Below, piece after piece: positions 25,681 to 34,016 of a DNA stretch of 64,000 nucleotides. The position numbers were made by a program, and so were the translations under genes. The stretch is from the NCBI RefSeq assembly GCF_003985125.1, contig NZ_ML133577.1:1-64000 (forward strand). Direction: 5' to 3'. The notes beneath the pieces were generated by a model. The model was not told where the DNA came from. It saw nothing but the letters and a program-made list of their open reading frames with translations, and did no database searches. How positions within the stretch are numbered: the first letter of the stretch is position 1; each line of letters opens with the position of its first letter. This DNA is from Rhizobium phaseoli (GTDB lineage Bacteria; Pseudomonadota; Alphaproteobacteria; Rhizobiales; Rhizobiaceae).

Positions 25681-25693
25681 ACGAATTATTCGT
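25681..25693. promoter_or_regulatory. Candidate TetR operator between tetR-like and methyltransferase genes
   Basis: ACGAA-tta-TTCGT is a short perfect palindrome in the 92-bp space between the divergent starts, 33 bp from the regulator ATG and 48 bp from the methyltransferase ATG. Location fits autoregulation plus control of the neighbour. Confidence 0.45.
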
Positions 25694-25740
25694 ATTTTTC
25701 ACCCGAGGCAACACCCTCCCAAATCCAAGGAGAATCACCC

Positions 25741-26394
25741 ATGACCACACTGACGACCGCGCCATTGGCGCCCCTGCTCGATGGCCTGTTTGCGGAAGCC
25801 GCCGCGGCAACGAGCCCTGCCATGTCAGGGCTCACAGGCGAGGAGCGCATGCGCCTTATTGAGAGCAAGACGGAATATCTCGATCTCTACGGCCGCCTGA
25901 AGGACCTCTGGCTTCCCGTCTCGCGTGAAGCCGGCGCCCTGCTCTATATGCTGGCCCGCAGCATCCGCGCCCGCACCATCGTCGAGTTCGGCACCTCTTT
26001 CGGCATCTCGACCCTTCATCTCGCCGCAGCCCTGCGTGACAATGGCGGCGGCCGGCTGATCACCAGCGAGTTCGAGCCCTCGAAGCTCAGGCGGGCGCGT
26101 CAAAACCTGACGGTCGGTGGCCTGATCGACCTCGTCGACATGAGGGAGGGCGACGCCCTGCAAACGCTGAGTGTCGACATGCCCGAAACGATCGACCTGC
26201 TCTTCCTCGATGGCGCCAAAGCGCTCTATCGCGATATCCTGGAATTGGTGGAAGACCGCCTGAGACCGGGCGCCCTCATCGTCGCCGACAACGCCGATGT
26301 CAGCCCGGGCTATCTCGCCCGCGTCCGCACCCTCGCCGCCGGTTACCTCTCGACGCCATTCGCCGACGATATCGAGCTGTCGATGCGGATTTGA
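25741..26394 (+). CDS. Class I SAM-dependent O-methyltransferase
   Basis: The 217-residue protein resembles the catechol/caffeoyl-CoA O-methyltransferase family: IVEFGTSFGISTLHLAAAL is the SAM-binding motif I (about 83-101), ITSEFEPSK is motif II, and DLLFLDGAKALYRDILELVE carries the metal-binding Asp region, followed by ALIVADNADVSPG. Such enzymes methylate hydroxyl groups of small aromatics with a divalent metal; the substrate is unknown. ATG follows aaggaga at 6 bp. Divergent from the TetR gene that probably represses it. Confidence 0.88.
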   Translation: MTTLTTAPLAPLLDGLFAEAAAATSPAMSGLTGEERMRLIESKTEYLDLYGRLKDLWLPVSREAGALLYMLARSIRARTIVEFGTSFGISTLHLAAALRDNGGGRLITSEFEPSKLRRARQNLTVGGLIDLVDMREGDALQTLSVDMPETIDLLFLDGAKALYRDILELVEDRLRPGALIVADNADVSPGYLARVRTLAAGYLSTPFADDIELSMRI

Positions 26395-26561
26395 TATCGG
26401 GAGCCTGAGTGGGCGCTCCACAGCGAAGTCTGCCTTGGCGTTGCTACACAAAGCGAACGGCAAATATCGAGCAACCCACTGCCCTCACACTCACCACCCA
26501 TCTTGCACATCCCCATTCCCTCACCTAAGGCAATGCAACCTCCCTTCCGCAAGGCCGCCCG

Positions 26562-27374
26562 GTGCTCCGCTTCATCCTCCACGCCCTCGCCGCTCTCATC
26601 CTGACGCTGCTCACCCAGATCGGCGGCGTCGCCTATCTCATCGCTCTCGCCGCCGCGCGCATATGCGGCCTCAGGCGATTTCCCGCCAAGTTCGTGCTCT
26701 TCCTTTTCTGCTACGCCGCCGCGACCGTCGCCACACAGTTTGCGGCACCGGCATTCGGCCGCGTTCCACTCTCCTGCCTGTCAAGCGCCGAAGACAGGCT
26801 CATGGTCCGCTCGGCGATCTACTGCGCGCTGAACCGTAACTACGTCACGCCCAAGCTTCGCGATCTTGCAGAGGCGCTCGCCGCCCATATGGACGCGCAA
26901 TTCCCCGGCACCGTCACTGTCGCGCTGGATGCCAACTTCCCCTTCGTCAACGGTTTCCCGCTGCTGCCGCATCTCTCGCATACCGACGGCAAGAAGCTTG
27001 ATTTCGCTTACTATTACAAGGATGCCGGCGGCGCCTTCCTGAACGGCGCCACCCGCTCACCGATTGGTTATTTCGCTTTCGAGGAACCTGGCCCGGGTGA
27101 TGAACTGCCCTGTGCGGGTCGCCACGACTGGCTCACCACCCGCTGGAATTTCGACGCGCTGCAGCCGTTGTTCCCGGCCTACCGGATCGAGGAGCAGCGC
27201 ACCGCGGCGGCGGTAGCCTGGCTGACGACGGAAGGAGTCGCGCGCTTCGGTCTGCAGAAGATCTTCATCGAACCGCATCTGAAGAACGCGCTCGGCATCA
27301 CCGATGCCCATGTCCGCTTTCAGGGCTGCCGGGCTGCTCGCCACGACGACCATCTTCATATCCAGGTCGAGTGA
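26562..27374 (+). CDS. Membrane-anchored LAS-type (M15-like) zinc peptidase
   Basis: Encodes 270 residues starting at GTG. The N-terminus has one or two hydrophobic segments (about 1-35 and 44-60), then a domain with two metal motifs of LAS peptidases: H-T-D-G-K-K-L-D in SHTDGKKLDFAYYY (HxxGxxxD pattern) and H-L-H in DDHLHIQVE at the C-terminus. M15/LAS enzymes cleave peptidoglycan cross-links or peptides (for example D-Ala-D-Ala carboxypeptidases, MepA). The placement at the membrane with the domain facing the periplasm is inferred. No immediate operon partner. Confidence 0.65.
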   Translation: MLRFILHALAALILTLLTQIGGVAYLIALAAARICGLRRFPAKFVLFLFCYAAATVATQFAAPAFGRVPLSCLSSAEDRLMVRSAIYCALNRNYVTPKLRDLAEALAAHMDAQFPGTVTVALDANFPFVNGFPLLPHLSHTDGKKLDFAYYYKDAGGAFLNGATRSPIGYFAFEEPGPGDELPCAGRHDWLTTRWNFDALQPLFPAYRIEEQRTAAAVAWLTTEGVARFGLQKIFIEPHLKNALGITDAHVRFQGCRAARHDDHLHIQVE

Positions 27375-27491
27375 ACGCAGTCGAACGTCAGCTCGCATCG
27401 GGCGCCGCAACCATCCGTGGCAGCGCCCCTTTCCAGCTGCCGCCCGATTGACTATTTTCGCTGTCCATATCCTTAAACGAGAGGTTTGCTT

Positions 27492-28490
27492 GTGAGTGTC
27501 GGCCTGATTGCCCTGCTTGATGATGTTGCCGCGCTGGCAAAGGCGGCCGCTGCTTCCCTGGACGATGTGGTCGCTCAGGCGGGCAGAGCCGGCGCCAAAG
27601 CCGCCGGCGTCGTAATCGACGACGCTGCCGTCACGCCGCGTTATGTGACCGGCCTGTCGGCAGCGCGCGAACTGCCGATCATCGGGAAAATCGCCGTCGG
27701 CTCCCTCAAGAACAAACTTCTGTTCCTGCTGCCGGCAGCACTCGCCCTCAGCCTTCTCCTGCCGCAGGCTGTGACGCCGCTGCTCATGCTCGGCGGGCTC
27801 TACCTCTGTTACGAAGGCGCCGAAAAGATCTACGAGCTCGTCGTGCCGCATGCTGCCCATGCCCACGAGGCGGAGCTCGAGACGATCAGCGTCGATCCCA
27901 AAACCTTCGAGGACGAAAAGGTCGCGAGCGCCGTCAGGACCGATTTCATTCTGTCGGCCGAGATCATGGCGATCACGCTGGGCTCGCTGTCCGAGTCGGG
28001 GCTGGCGGTGCAGGCGCTGGTTCTCGCCCTGGTCGGAACACTGATCACGGCTGCCGTTTACGGCGTCGTCGCGCTGATCGTGAAGGCGGATGATTTCGGC
28101 CTCTGGCTTGCCCAGCGCTCCTCCCCGTCTCAAGCCGGCGCATTCCTGCGCATGCTCGGGCGCGGCCTCGTGCAGGGCATGCCTTATCTTCTCAAGGTGC
28201 TCGGTTTGATCGGGACGGCGGCGATGATCTGGGTCGGCGGTGGCATCATCGTGCACGGCGCCGAAACCTTCGGCTTCGGCTGGCTGAGCCACCTCCTCCA
28301 CGATGCCGGTGAAGGCGCCGCCCATGCATTGCCGGCTGTCGGCGGTGTGCTTTCCTGGCTGGTCCAGGCGGCCGGCTCAGGCCTCGTCGGCATTTTGATC
28401 GGGCTCGCAGCGATCCCGGCTGTCGGCTACGTCGTTGCACCCGCATGGCAGTGGTGCGCAACACGCCTGCGCCGGATCAGGACCGCATGA
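27492..28490 (+). CDS. DUF808-family inner membrane protein (YedI-like)
   Basis: The 332-residue protein begins, from GTG at 27492, with SVGLIALLDDVAALAKAAA, the hallmark N-terminus of YedI/DUF808 proteins, and continues with KIYELVVPH and FILSAEIMAITLGSL. Several hydrophobic segments (about 75-105, 155-190, 225-260, 285-310) make it an integral membrane protein. The family has no established biochemical activity. GTG follows gagagg; the in-frame TTG at 27486 is an alternative. Stands alone. Confidence 0.88.
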   Translation: MSVGLIALLDDVAALAKAAAASLDDVVAQAGRAGAKAAGVVIDDAAVTPRYVTGLSAARELPIIGKIAVGSLKNKLLFLLPAALALSLLLPQAVTPLLMLGGLYLCYEGAEKIYELVVPHAAHAHEAELETISVDPKTFEDEKVASAVRTDFILSAEIMAITLGSLSESGLAVQALVLALVGTLITAAVYGVVALIVKADDFGLWLAQRSSPSQAGAFLRMLGRGLVQGMPYLLKVLGLIGTAAMIWVGGGIIVHGAETFGFGWLSHLLHDAGEGAAHALPAVGGVLSWLVQAAGSGLVGILIGLAAIPAVGYVVAPAWQWCATRLRRIRTA

Positions 28491-28577
28491 GAGGTGGCAG
28501 CGGCGCTACGCCATCCTGACCACGGCAGAGATACGGGCACTGCGGGCCGACTAATGCATTGGCAAGGCCCCCGCCCG

Positions 28578-28955
28578 TCAACCAGCATCTCTTTCGTCAT
28601 AAGCACGCTGCGCCGCGAGGATCGCGTCCATGTTCTTCTCCGCCCAATGGGTGAGCGCCGAAATGGTCTCCGTCAGGGTGCGCCCGAGCGGCGTCAGCGC
28701 ATATTCGACGGTCACCGGCACGGTCGGGAAGATGGCGCGTGTGATCAAGCCGTCGCGCTCCTGCTTTCTCAACGTTTGCGACAGAACCTTCTGCGAGATG
28801 CCCTTGATTTCCCGGCGGATGTGGTTGAAGCGCAAGGGCCCGCCCCGCAGCCGGTCGAGGATCAAAAGCGCCCATTTGTCCGCCAGCCGGTCGAGTACCA
28901 GCCTCGTCGGACAACGATCCTCGTAAACATTATAAGCCTGCTCTGGCATCGTCAT
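28578..28955 (-). CDS. HxlR-family transcriptional regulator
   Basis: The 125-residue protein has the short HxlR layout: a cysteine near residue 15 in YEDRCPTRLVLDRLADKWAL, then LLILDRLRGGPLRFNHIRREIKGISQKVLSQTLRKQERDGL and the wing VPVTVEYALTPLGRTL. HxlR proteins with this Cys are often redox sensors (for example YodB, HypR). ATG at 28955 follows gggag; 28949 is also possible. Divergent from the NmrA-like gene, with two GTTTC/GAAAC inverted repeats between. Confidence 0.93.
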   Translation of the reverse strand: MTMPEQAYNVYEDRCPTRLVLDRLADKWALLILDRLRGGPLRFNHIRREIKGISQKVLSQTLRKQERDGLITRAIFPTVPVTVEYALTPLGRTLTETISALTHWAEKNMDAILAAQRAYDERDAG

Positions 28956-28974
28956 CCGCTCCCGCCTTGCCGCT

Positions 28975-28996
28975 CTGGTTTCCTCGGAGAAACCAG
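28975..28996. promoter_or_regulatory. Inverted repeat, candidate HxlR operator (site 1)
   Basis: CTGGTTTC (28975-28982) and GAAACCAG (28989-28996) form a perfect 8-bp inverted repeat 20 bp before the HxlR start. The arms match the second site at 29059-29073. Confidence 0.45.
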
Positions 28997-29058
28997 GTGA
29001 GAAAAAAGTGCTCTCTTTTCCAATCCCATTTTCCCTGTATCTATCCCACGGAGAGATA

Positions 29059-29073
29059 GTTTCCAATAGAAAC
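29059..29073. promoter_or_regulatory. Inverted repeat, candidate HxlR operator (site 2)
   Basis: GTTTC-caata-GAAAC lies 14 bp before the NmrA-like start and shares GTTTC/GAAAC arms with the first site. Two like sites in one divergent promoter suggest a shared regulator. Confidence 0.4.
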
Positions 29074-29086
29074 CATGGAGAATGAC

Positions 29087-29926
29087 ATGAGCAGCAAGAT
29101 TCTAGTTATCGGCGCGAACGGCACCGTCGGCCGTCATGTAGTGGATGGGCTCTTGGCAAAGGGCGAGGCCGTCAAGGCCGCCTCCCGCGCCGGCAAACCC
29201 GTGGCAAACGCCGAGGGGGTCGTCTTCGACTATGCCAAGCCGGAGACCTTCGGGCCGGCCTTCGATGGCGTCGATCGCGCCTATGTGCTGCTTGCCTCCG
29301 GCTATGCCGACTCCAAAGGCATGCTGCTGCCGGTCATCGAGGCGGCCGCGGCCCGCAAGGTCAAGGTCGTGCTCCAGAGTGCGTTCGGAGTGGATGCCGA
29401 TGATGCCATCCCCTATCGCCAGGTCGAGATCGCCCTGGAAAAATCCGGCACGCCCTATGTCATCCTGCGTCCGAACTGGTTTTCCGACAACTTCCACACT
29501 TTCTGGAAACCCGGTATCGACCACGGCCAGATTGCCCTTCCCGCCGCCGAAGGCAAGTCGAGCTTCATCGATGCCCGCGACGTCGCGGCAAGCGGCGTGG
29601 CGGCGCTTACCTCCTCCTCCTTCGACGGCAAGGCCTTTAACCTGACGGGGCCGGAAGCGCTCTCTTATACGCAAGCCGCCGCCATCCTCTCCGAAGCGAT
29701 CGGCAAGCCTGTCTCCTATAACGCTGTCTCCGACGAAGCCTTCATCGACATGCTGACCGGCGCCAGCGTATCGGCCGATTACGCAAGCTTCCTCGCCTCG
29801 ATCTTCTATCCCGTCCGCCAGGGCTGGACCGCCGTCGTCGCCGGCGATGTCGAGACGTTGACCGGCAAGGCCCCGCGTTCACTGCAGACTTATGCGGCCG
29901 ATTATGCAGCCGCGCTGAAGGCGTAA
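29087..29926 (+). CDS. NmrA-like NAD(P)-binding protein (SDR superfamily, atypical)
   Basis: The 279-residue protein has the Rossmann motif ILVIGANGTVGRHVVDGLL (G-x-N-G-x-x-G, residues 8-14) and NmrA/QorB-type features: VFDYAKPETFGPAFDGVDRAYVLL, KVVLQSAFG, and the YVILRPNWFSDNF block. Such proteins are redox-cofactor sensors or quinone oxidoreductases. ATG at 29087 follows ggagaat; the upstream ATG at 29075 is weaker. The divergent HxlR regulator is a common partner of this family. Confidence 0.9.
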   Translation: MSSKILVIGANGTVGRHVVDGLLAKGEAVKAASRAGKPVANAEGVVFDYAKPETFGPAFDGVDRAYVLLASGYADSKGMLLPVIEAAAARKVKVVLQSAFGVDADDAIPYRQVEIALEKSGTPYVILRPNWFSDNFHTFWKPGIDHGQIALPAAEGKSSFIDARDVAASGVAALTSSSFDGKAFNLTGPEALSYTQAAAILSEAIGKPVSYNAVSDEAFIDMLTGASVSADYASFLASIFYPVRQGWTAVVAGDVETLTGKAPRSLQTYAADYAAALKA

Positions 29927-30050
29927 TCAGAACGATGCATGCAGACGGCGGTTCTCCGCCGTCTGCCCGCGGCACCAAGGATAACCGATCGGCCGCGCAC
30001 CTGCTTGCGCGGCCTTGCTGCCGATCTCGAGCAGCAGCGGCGCTCCTCGA

Positions 30051-30287
30051 TCACGCATCAGCCGACCTGGAAACAGCTTTCTTGACGTGGCCGGATCGGC
30101 AAACGCTCCAGATCCAATGTCCCAGGCGGTACAGGGCGCGGCATGCGTAGAGGATAACTAGGACTGCGAAGACTGCTATCGCCAGCAGAAAAGTGATGTC
30201 GCAATCTGCCTCCAAGAGAATGTCAAGCGGCGTCTCAAAATAACGAAAGAATCCCCCATTGCTTGCCTTCTGCTCTTGGCTGTCCAT
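30051..30287 (-). CDS. Small single-pass membrane protein, 78 aa
   Basis: ATG at 30287 follows atggagcag. The protein begins MDSQEQKASNGGFFRYFETP, then carries one transmembrane helix (ITFLLAIAVFAVLVILYACRALY, about residues 33-55) and a basic cytoplasmic tail ending VSRSADA. No family recognised. It is convergent with the NmrA-like gene and preceded by an array of intergenic repeats. Coding status rests on the well-placed membrane helix and ribosome site. Confidence 0.55.
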   Translation of the reverse strand: MDSQEQKASNGGFFRYFETPLDILLEADCDITFLLAIAVFAVLVILYACRALYRLGHWIWSVCRSGHVKKAVSRSADA

Positions 30288-30350
30288 GGCTGCTCCATAG
30301 CCTCTTCCTTGACACGTGGTGATGCGGCGACGATCCTGCAACCGGCCACC

Positions 30351-30408
30351 GCCCTCGTCCTTCGAGGCTGCTGCTTTCAGCCTCCGCCCTCAGGATGAGG
30401 GCTGATCG
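30351..30408. repeat. CCTCATCCTGAGG-family intergenic repeat, copy 1
   Basis: ccctcgtccttcgagg then a spacer and ccctcaggatgagggctgat: one copy of the palindromic family found at 30521, 40090, 62215, 62286, 63553, 63761 and 63861. It ends in gctgatcgg as several copies do. Confidence 0.75.
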
Positions 30409-30520
30409 GCGTGCCTCTGTATCGACACGCCCTTCTCTCCCACCCGCATCCAGAGGTCCCCACCTAGCAATGCCAAACACGCCTTTTCTCCAGCCGTCTC
30501 AGGCGCCCGCTTCTCTCCAG

Positions 30521-30563
30521 CCTCATCCTGAGCCGCCCCGAAGGGGCCTCGAAGAACGGGGCT
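30521..30563. repeat. CCTCATCCTGAGG-family intergenic repeat, copy 2
   Basis: cctcatcctgagc, then gccccgaaggggc as the inner stem, then cctcgaagaacggg. It is inverted relative to copy 1. Confidence 0.7.
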
Positions 30564-30573
30564 GGCCACCCAC

Positions 30574-30626
30574 ATGGTTGGAGATGGTTGGAGGCCCATA
30601 TGGTTGGAGGCCCATATGGCTGGAGG
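30574..30626 (+). repeat. 16-bp tandem direct repeat
   Basis: The unit ATGGTTGGAGGCCCAT occurs twice in full (30584-30599, 30600-30615), preceded by a 10-base partial (30574) and followed by ATGGCTGGAGG (30616-30626), so about 3.3 units. It lies just downstream of the Lrp gene's 3' end. Confidence 0.85.
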
Positions 30627-30638
30627 AATGAGCGACAC

Positions 30639-31106
30639 CTATCGCAGCGGCAGCTCGTAGCTCCGCTTCAGCGTTTCCATCGGCACGTCGGTCTTGACGC
30701 TGAGCACGCCCGGAATGCGCGTCAGATGGTCTGCCTGGAAGCGCCAGTAGCTGTGCAGGTCGGCGGTGACGATGCGCAGCACGGCGTCGCATTCGCCCGT
30801 CGTCAGATAGCATTCCATGACTTCAGGAAACCGCCGGACGGCCTCGGCGAAGCGCAGCGTCACCTCGGCGTCCTGCGTCTTGAACCAGACGCGGGCAAAC
30901 ACCGTCAGCCCCGCGCCGACCTTCGCGGGGTCGAGCACGGCGACATAGCGATCGATGATGCCTGCCTCTTCCAGCAGCCGCACGCGGCGCAGGCAGGGTG
31001 AAGGCGACAGCCCCACCTCCCTTGCCAGCTCGACATTCGAGATGCGTCCGTCGCACTGGAGCACGCGCAAGATATGCCGATCGATCGCATCCAGGGTGAC
31101 TGACAT
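30639..31106 (-). CDS. Lrp/AsnC-family transcriptional regulator
   Basis: The 155-residue protein has the Lrp layout: N-terminal helix-turn-helix (LDAIDRHILRVLQCDGRISN, then VELAREVGLSPSPCLRRVRLL, residues 5-45), and the C-terminal RAM/effector-binding domain with ECYLTTGECDAVLRIV, where amino acids bind. It is divergent from argG, with 126 bp between starts, so control of that gene by an amino acid effector is likely. Length is standard. Confidence 0.93.
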   Translation of the reverse strand: MSVTLDAIDRHILRVLQCDGRISNVELAREVGLSPSPCLRRVRLLEEAGIIDRYVAVLDPAKVGAGLTVFARVWFKTQDAEVTLRFAEAVRRFPEVMECYLTTGECDAVLRIVTADLHSYWRFQADHLTRIPGVLSVKTDVPMETLKRSYELPLR

Positions 31107-31132
31107 TTTATAGCCCCATGAGATTCATTAAT

Positions 31133-31145
31133 GGTATATTATGCC
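31133..31145. promoter_or_regulatory. Imperfect palindrome, candidate Lrp site
   Basis: GGTATATTATGCC fits GGNATANTATNCC on both strands (10 of 13 positions symmetric), in an AT-rich spacer between the divergent Lrp and argG genes. Position fits an Lrp-type site; binding is inferred. Confidence 0.4.
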
Positions 31146-31231
31146 AAACTTTCGCAACTTCAGGGATGCTTCGCAAGCTCATTGCGTGAGGTTTGGCCTA
31201 TCGTTCCACGCATCAATGTGGAGAAGACCTG

Positions 31232-32446
31232 ATGGCAAGAAAGATAGGAAAAATCGTGCTCGCTTATTCCGGCGGGCTGGATACCTCGATCATCCTCAAA
31301 TGGCTGCAGGAGACCTATGGGTGCGAGGTGGTCACCTTCACCGCCGATCTCGGCCAGGGCGAGGAGCTCGAGCCTGCGCGGGCGAAGGCTGCGATGCTTG
31401 GCATCAAGGACATTCGCATCGTCGATCTCAGGGAGGAGTTCATCGGCGACTTCGTCTTTCCGATGCTGCGGGCGAACGCGCTCTATGAGGGGCAATATCT
31501 CCTCGGCAGTTCCATCGCCCGGCCGCTGATCGCCAAACACCTCGTCGCCGTCGCCCGTAAAGTCGGCGCCGATGCCGTCGCCCACGGCTCGACCGGCAAA
31601 GGCAATGACCAGGTCCGCTTCGAACTCGCCGTCAATGCACTCGACCCCTCACTCGAGGTCATCGCCCCCTGGCGCCAATGGGATATCCGCTCTCGCGCCC
31701 AATTGCTGGACTATGCCGCGAGGCATCAAATCCCCGTGCCGAAGGACAAGCGCGGCGACGCCCCCTTCTCGATCGACGCCAACCTGCTGCACACTTCGAC
31801 CGAGGGCAAGGCCCTTGAAGACCCGGCGGAGATCGCACCCGATTACATCTATCAGCGCACCGTCGATCCCGTCGACGCTCCGGATCGGCCCGAGACTGTC
31901 GCGATCGGCTTCGAAAGCGGCGACCCGATTTCCGTGGACGGCAGGCCGATGACGCCGGCCGCGTTGCTCACTGAACTCAACGCGCGCGGTGGACGGCATG
32001 GTATTGGGCGGCTCGATCTGGTGGAAAACCGCTTCATCGGCATGAAGTCGAGGGGCGTTTACGAAACGCCGGGAGGCACAATCCTGCTTGCAGCCCATCG
32101 CGGCATCGAATCGCTCACCCTCGATCGCGCCGCCGCGCATCTGAAGGATGAACTCATGCCCCGCTACGCCGAGTTGATCTATAACGGTTTCTGGTTTTCC
32201 CCCGAACGGGACATGCTGCAGGCCCTCATTGACCGCAGCCAGACCTTCGTCAGCGGCGAAGTCACGCTCAGGCTCTACAAGGGAAACGCCTCGGTCATAT
32301 CGCGGGCCTCGCCGTCGTCGCTCTATTCCGCCGATCTCGTCACTTTCGAGGAAGGACGGCGCGCCTATAACCACCACGACGCCGACGGCTTCATCAGGCT
32401 GAACGGATTGCGCCTCAAAAACTGGGCCGCCCGCAACGGAAGATGA
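31232..32446 (+). CDS. argG: Argininosuccinate synthase
   Basis: ArgG joins citrulline and aspartate with ATP to make argininosuccinate, the penultimate step of arginine synthesis. The 404-residue protein has the ATP P-loop AYSGGLDTSII (residues 10-20), HGSTGKGNDQVRFE (citrulline and aspartate site) and YETPGGTIL. ATG at 31232 follows ggagaag. It is next to a divergent Lrp-type regulator, which is not the usual setting of the housekeeping gene, so it may be a second, regulated argG copy. No frame damage. Confidence 0.94.
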   Translation: MARKIGKIVLAYSGGLDTSIILKWLQETYGCEVVTFTADLGQGEELEPARAKAAMLGIKDIRIVDLREEFIGDFVFPMLRANALYEGQYLLGSSIARPLIAKHLVAVARKVGADAVAHGSTGKGNDQVRFELAVNALDPSLEVIAPWRQWDIRSRAQLLDYAARHQIPVPKDKRGDAPFSIDANLLHTSTEGKALEDPAEIAPDYIYQRTVDPVDAPDRPETVAIGFESGDPISVDGRPMTPAALLTELNARGGRHGIGRLDLVENRFIGMKSRGVYETPGGTILLAAHRGIESLTLDRAAAHLKDELMPRYAELIYNGFWFSPERDMLQALIDRSQTFVSGEVTLRLYKGNASVISRASPSSLYSADLVTFEEGRRAYNHHDADGFIRLNGLRLKNWAARNGR

Positions 32447-32458
32447 CGCGGCTGACCT

Positions 32459-32487
32459 GGCAGCGGCCAGTCTGAATGACCGCTGCC
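32459..32487 (+). terminator. Stem downstream of argG, weak terminator candidate
   Basis: GGCAGCGG (32459-32466) pairs with CCGCTGCC (32480-32487), starting 12 bp after the stop. It lacks a following T run, so it may stabilise the 3' end rather than terminate. Confidence 0.4.
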
Positions 32488-32661
32488 ATCCCGCCGATTA
32501 ACCCGATCGGTCGTCGCCGCAGCATTTCAAACGATTTTAAAAAAATCTCACGGAAGAATTAATCGATTTTAATTTTATTATTAAAATTTTCTTGTTGCGG
32601 CGCAACAGAAACTCGGCATTAGCTCTTAGCAGATGCTCAGTTTGTCGTTTGGAGGACTCGC

Positions 32662-32835
32662 ATGACTGTGACATTTCCGCTGACCGAGAAGCGCGATGCA
32701 GAAGCGTTGCTCAAGCATTTGACGCTGCACAAGCTCACCTATCCCGGAAACTGCGTCGTATCACTCAAGGCGCACGTCGCCCAGGTTTCATCCTCGCACA
32801 CAACGGCCCTGGGCACGGCCCGTACCGCCTGGTAG
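32662..32835 (+). CDS. Small hypothetical protein, 57 aa
   Basis: ATG at 32662 follows ggaggactcgc, an ideal ribosome site. The peptide starts MTVTFPLTEKRDAEALLKHL, has a helix to about residue 27, a YPGNCVVSLKAH strand, and a low-complexity A/T/S end. It is below the usual length cut-off and no family is recognised. The upstream sequence (32520-32600) is very AT-rich for this genome, consistent with a promoter. Real translation is uncertain. Confidence 0.45.
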   Translation: MTVTFPLTEKRDAEALLKHLTLHKLTYPGNCVVSLKAHVAQVSSSHTTALGTARTAW

Positions 32836-33043
32836 AACTGGGTTTCAGACGTTCTTCGCCGCTCACGGATGACAGAATTTCGGAGCACCCGGCACCCACC
32901 GGATAGAGGCCAGCAGACATCATTGGCTGCCAGCCGCAGAAAAGCGATCATCGCGGTATGTACGGAGTTCCTACTCCCCGCGGTGCCGCCGGAGCGGAAA
33001 CCGGATTCCAGCTCGGCGGCGGCAAATCGGATGAGTGACCCAA

Positions 33044-33817
33044 ATGACCTACCTGAAACATGGCCTGCTCGCTCTGGCATTGATGCTGGCAGCCTTGTTG
33101 CCCCTGCATCAAGCCCGTGCCGAGCAATGCGCACAGGAGACTTTCGATGAGGCGAAATACGTCGTCTGCACATTAGAAGTGGGTAAAGTCGACCTGCGTC
33201 TGTTCTGGAAGGGCGCCGACGGCGAGCCATACCGCGCTTTTTCAAGCCTTGCCGACGCCGTTCGCGCCGAAGGACGAAAACTGATTTTCGCCGTCAATGC
33301 AGGCATGTACCGGGCCGACTTTTCGCCGATGGGACTGTATGTCGAGAACGGCAGGGAACTGAAACCCGCCAATATGGCGACTGCCGAAGGCGCCGCGGGT
33401 CAGGTGCCGAATTTCTACAAGAAGCCGAACGGCGTGTTCTTTCTGGGCGAAGCCGGCGCCGGCATCCTTCCGACCGATGCGTTCCTCAAACTCGCCCCCA
33501 AGACACGCGTTGCCACCCAGTCCGGCCCGATGCTCGTCATCGCCAACAGGCTCAATCCGATCTTCATCAGCGGTTCGACGGACCGGACCCGCCGAAGCGG
33601 TGTCGGTGTCTGCGAGAACGGGACCGTTCGCTTCGCGATCAGCGATGACGGTGTGAATTTCCACGATTTCGCGCGGCTCTTCCGCGATCGTCTGCAATGT
33701 CCCGACGCCTTGTTTCTCGATGGCGGTCGCGGCGTTGGACTTTACAATCCGGCGATGGGACGCAACGACTGGTCGTGGCACGGCGGCTTTGGCCCGATCT
33801 TCGGGCTGGTGGAATAG
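33044..33817 (+). CDS. Secreted phosphodiester glycosidase-like (NAGPA/DUF2233) protein
   Basis: The 257-residue protein has a Sec signal peptide (cleavage after ARA, about residue 25), then the NAGPA domain: FAVNAGMYRADFSPMGLYVENG, GVFFLGEAGAG, and ALFLDGGRGVGLY, the block containing conserved Asp and Gly of phosphodiester alpha-N-acetylglucosaminidase-type enzymes. The family cleaves glycosidic phosphodiesters; the substrate in bacteria is rarely known. Starts at 33035 (GTG) and 33044 (ATG) are both possible. Confidence 0.82.
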   Translation: MTYLKHGLLALALMLAALLPLHQARAEQCAQETFDEAKYVVCTLEVGKVDLRLFWKGADGEPYRAFSSLADAVRAEGRKLIFAVNAGMYRADFSPMGLYVENGRELKPANMATAEGAAGQVPNFYKKPNGVFFLGEAGAGILPTDAFLKLAPKTRVATQSGPMLVIANRLNPIFISGSTDRTRRSGVGVCENGTVRFAISDDGVNFHDFARLFRDRLQCPDALFLDGGRGVGLYNPAMGRNDWSWHGGFGPIFGLVE

Positions 33818-33850
33818 CGCACGGGGAAACCTTGTCAGCTAACCTCTGCG

Positions 33851-33964
33851 CTGGAACAGGATGATTTTAGACCCGGTCGGCCTAAAATCTTAATACTGTT
33901 CTAAATTAAAGAGTTAGAGCATGATATCGTCCGAAAACCGCTCACAGTTTTCGGCATCATGCTC
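33851..33964. repeat. Composite rhizobial hairpin repeat
   Basis: First hairpin: GATTTTAG (33863-33870) with CTAAAATC (33882-33889), flanked by GGAACAG / CTGTTC. Second hairpin (33917-33964): GAGCATGAT / ATCATGCTC outside, CCGAAAAC / GTTTTCGG inside, loop cgctcaca. The second has the same architecture as the 3' half of the repeat at 12431. Confidence 0.8.
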
Positions 33965-34016
33965 CAGGCCGGATGTCGAGAACGCCATACCTTCCCCTAA
34001 GATTCCCAATCCGGCT

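Larger units (their letters stand above)
30288..30638. other. 351-bp region made mainly of repeats
   Basis: Between the small membrane protein and the 3' end of the Lrp gene there is no gene. It holds two palindromic repeats and a 16-bp tandem repeat, listed separately. Confidence 0.7.
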
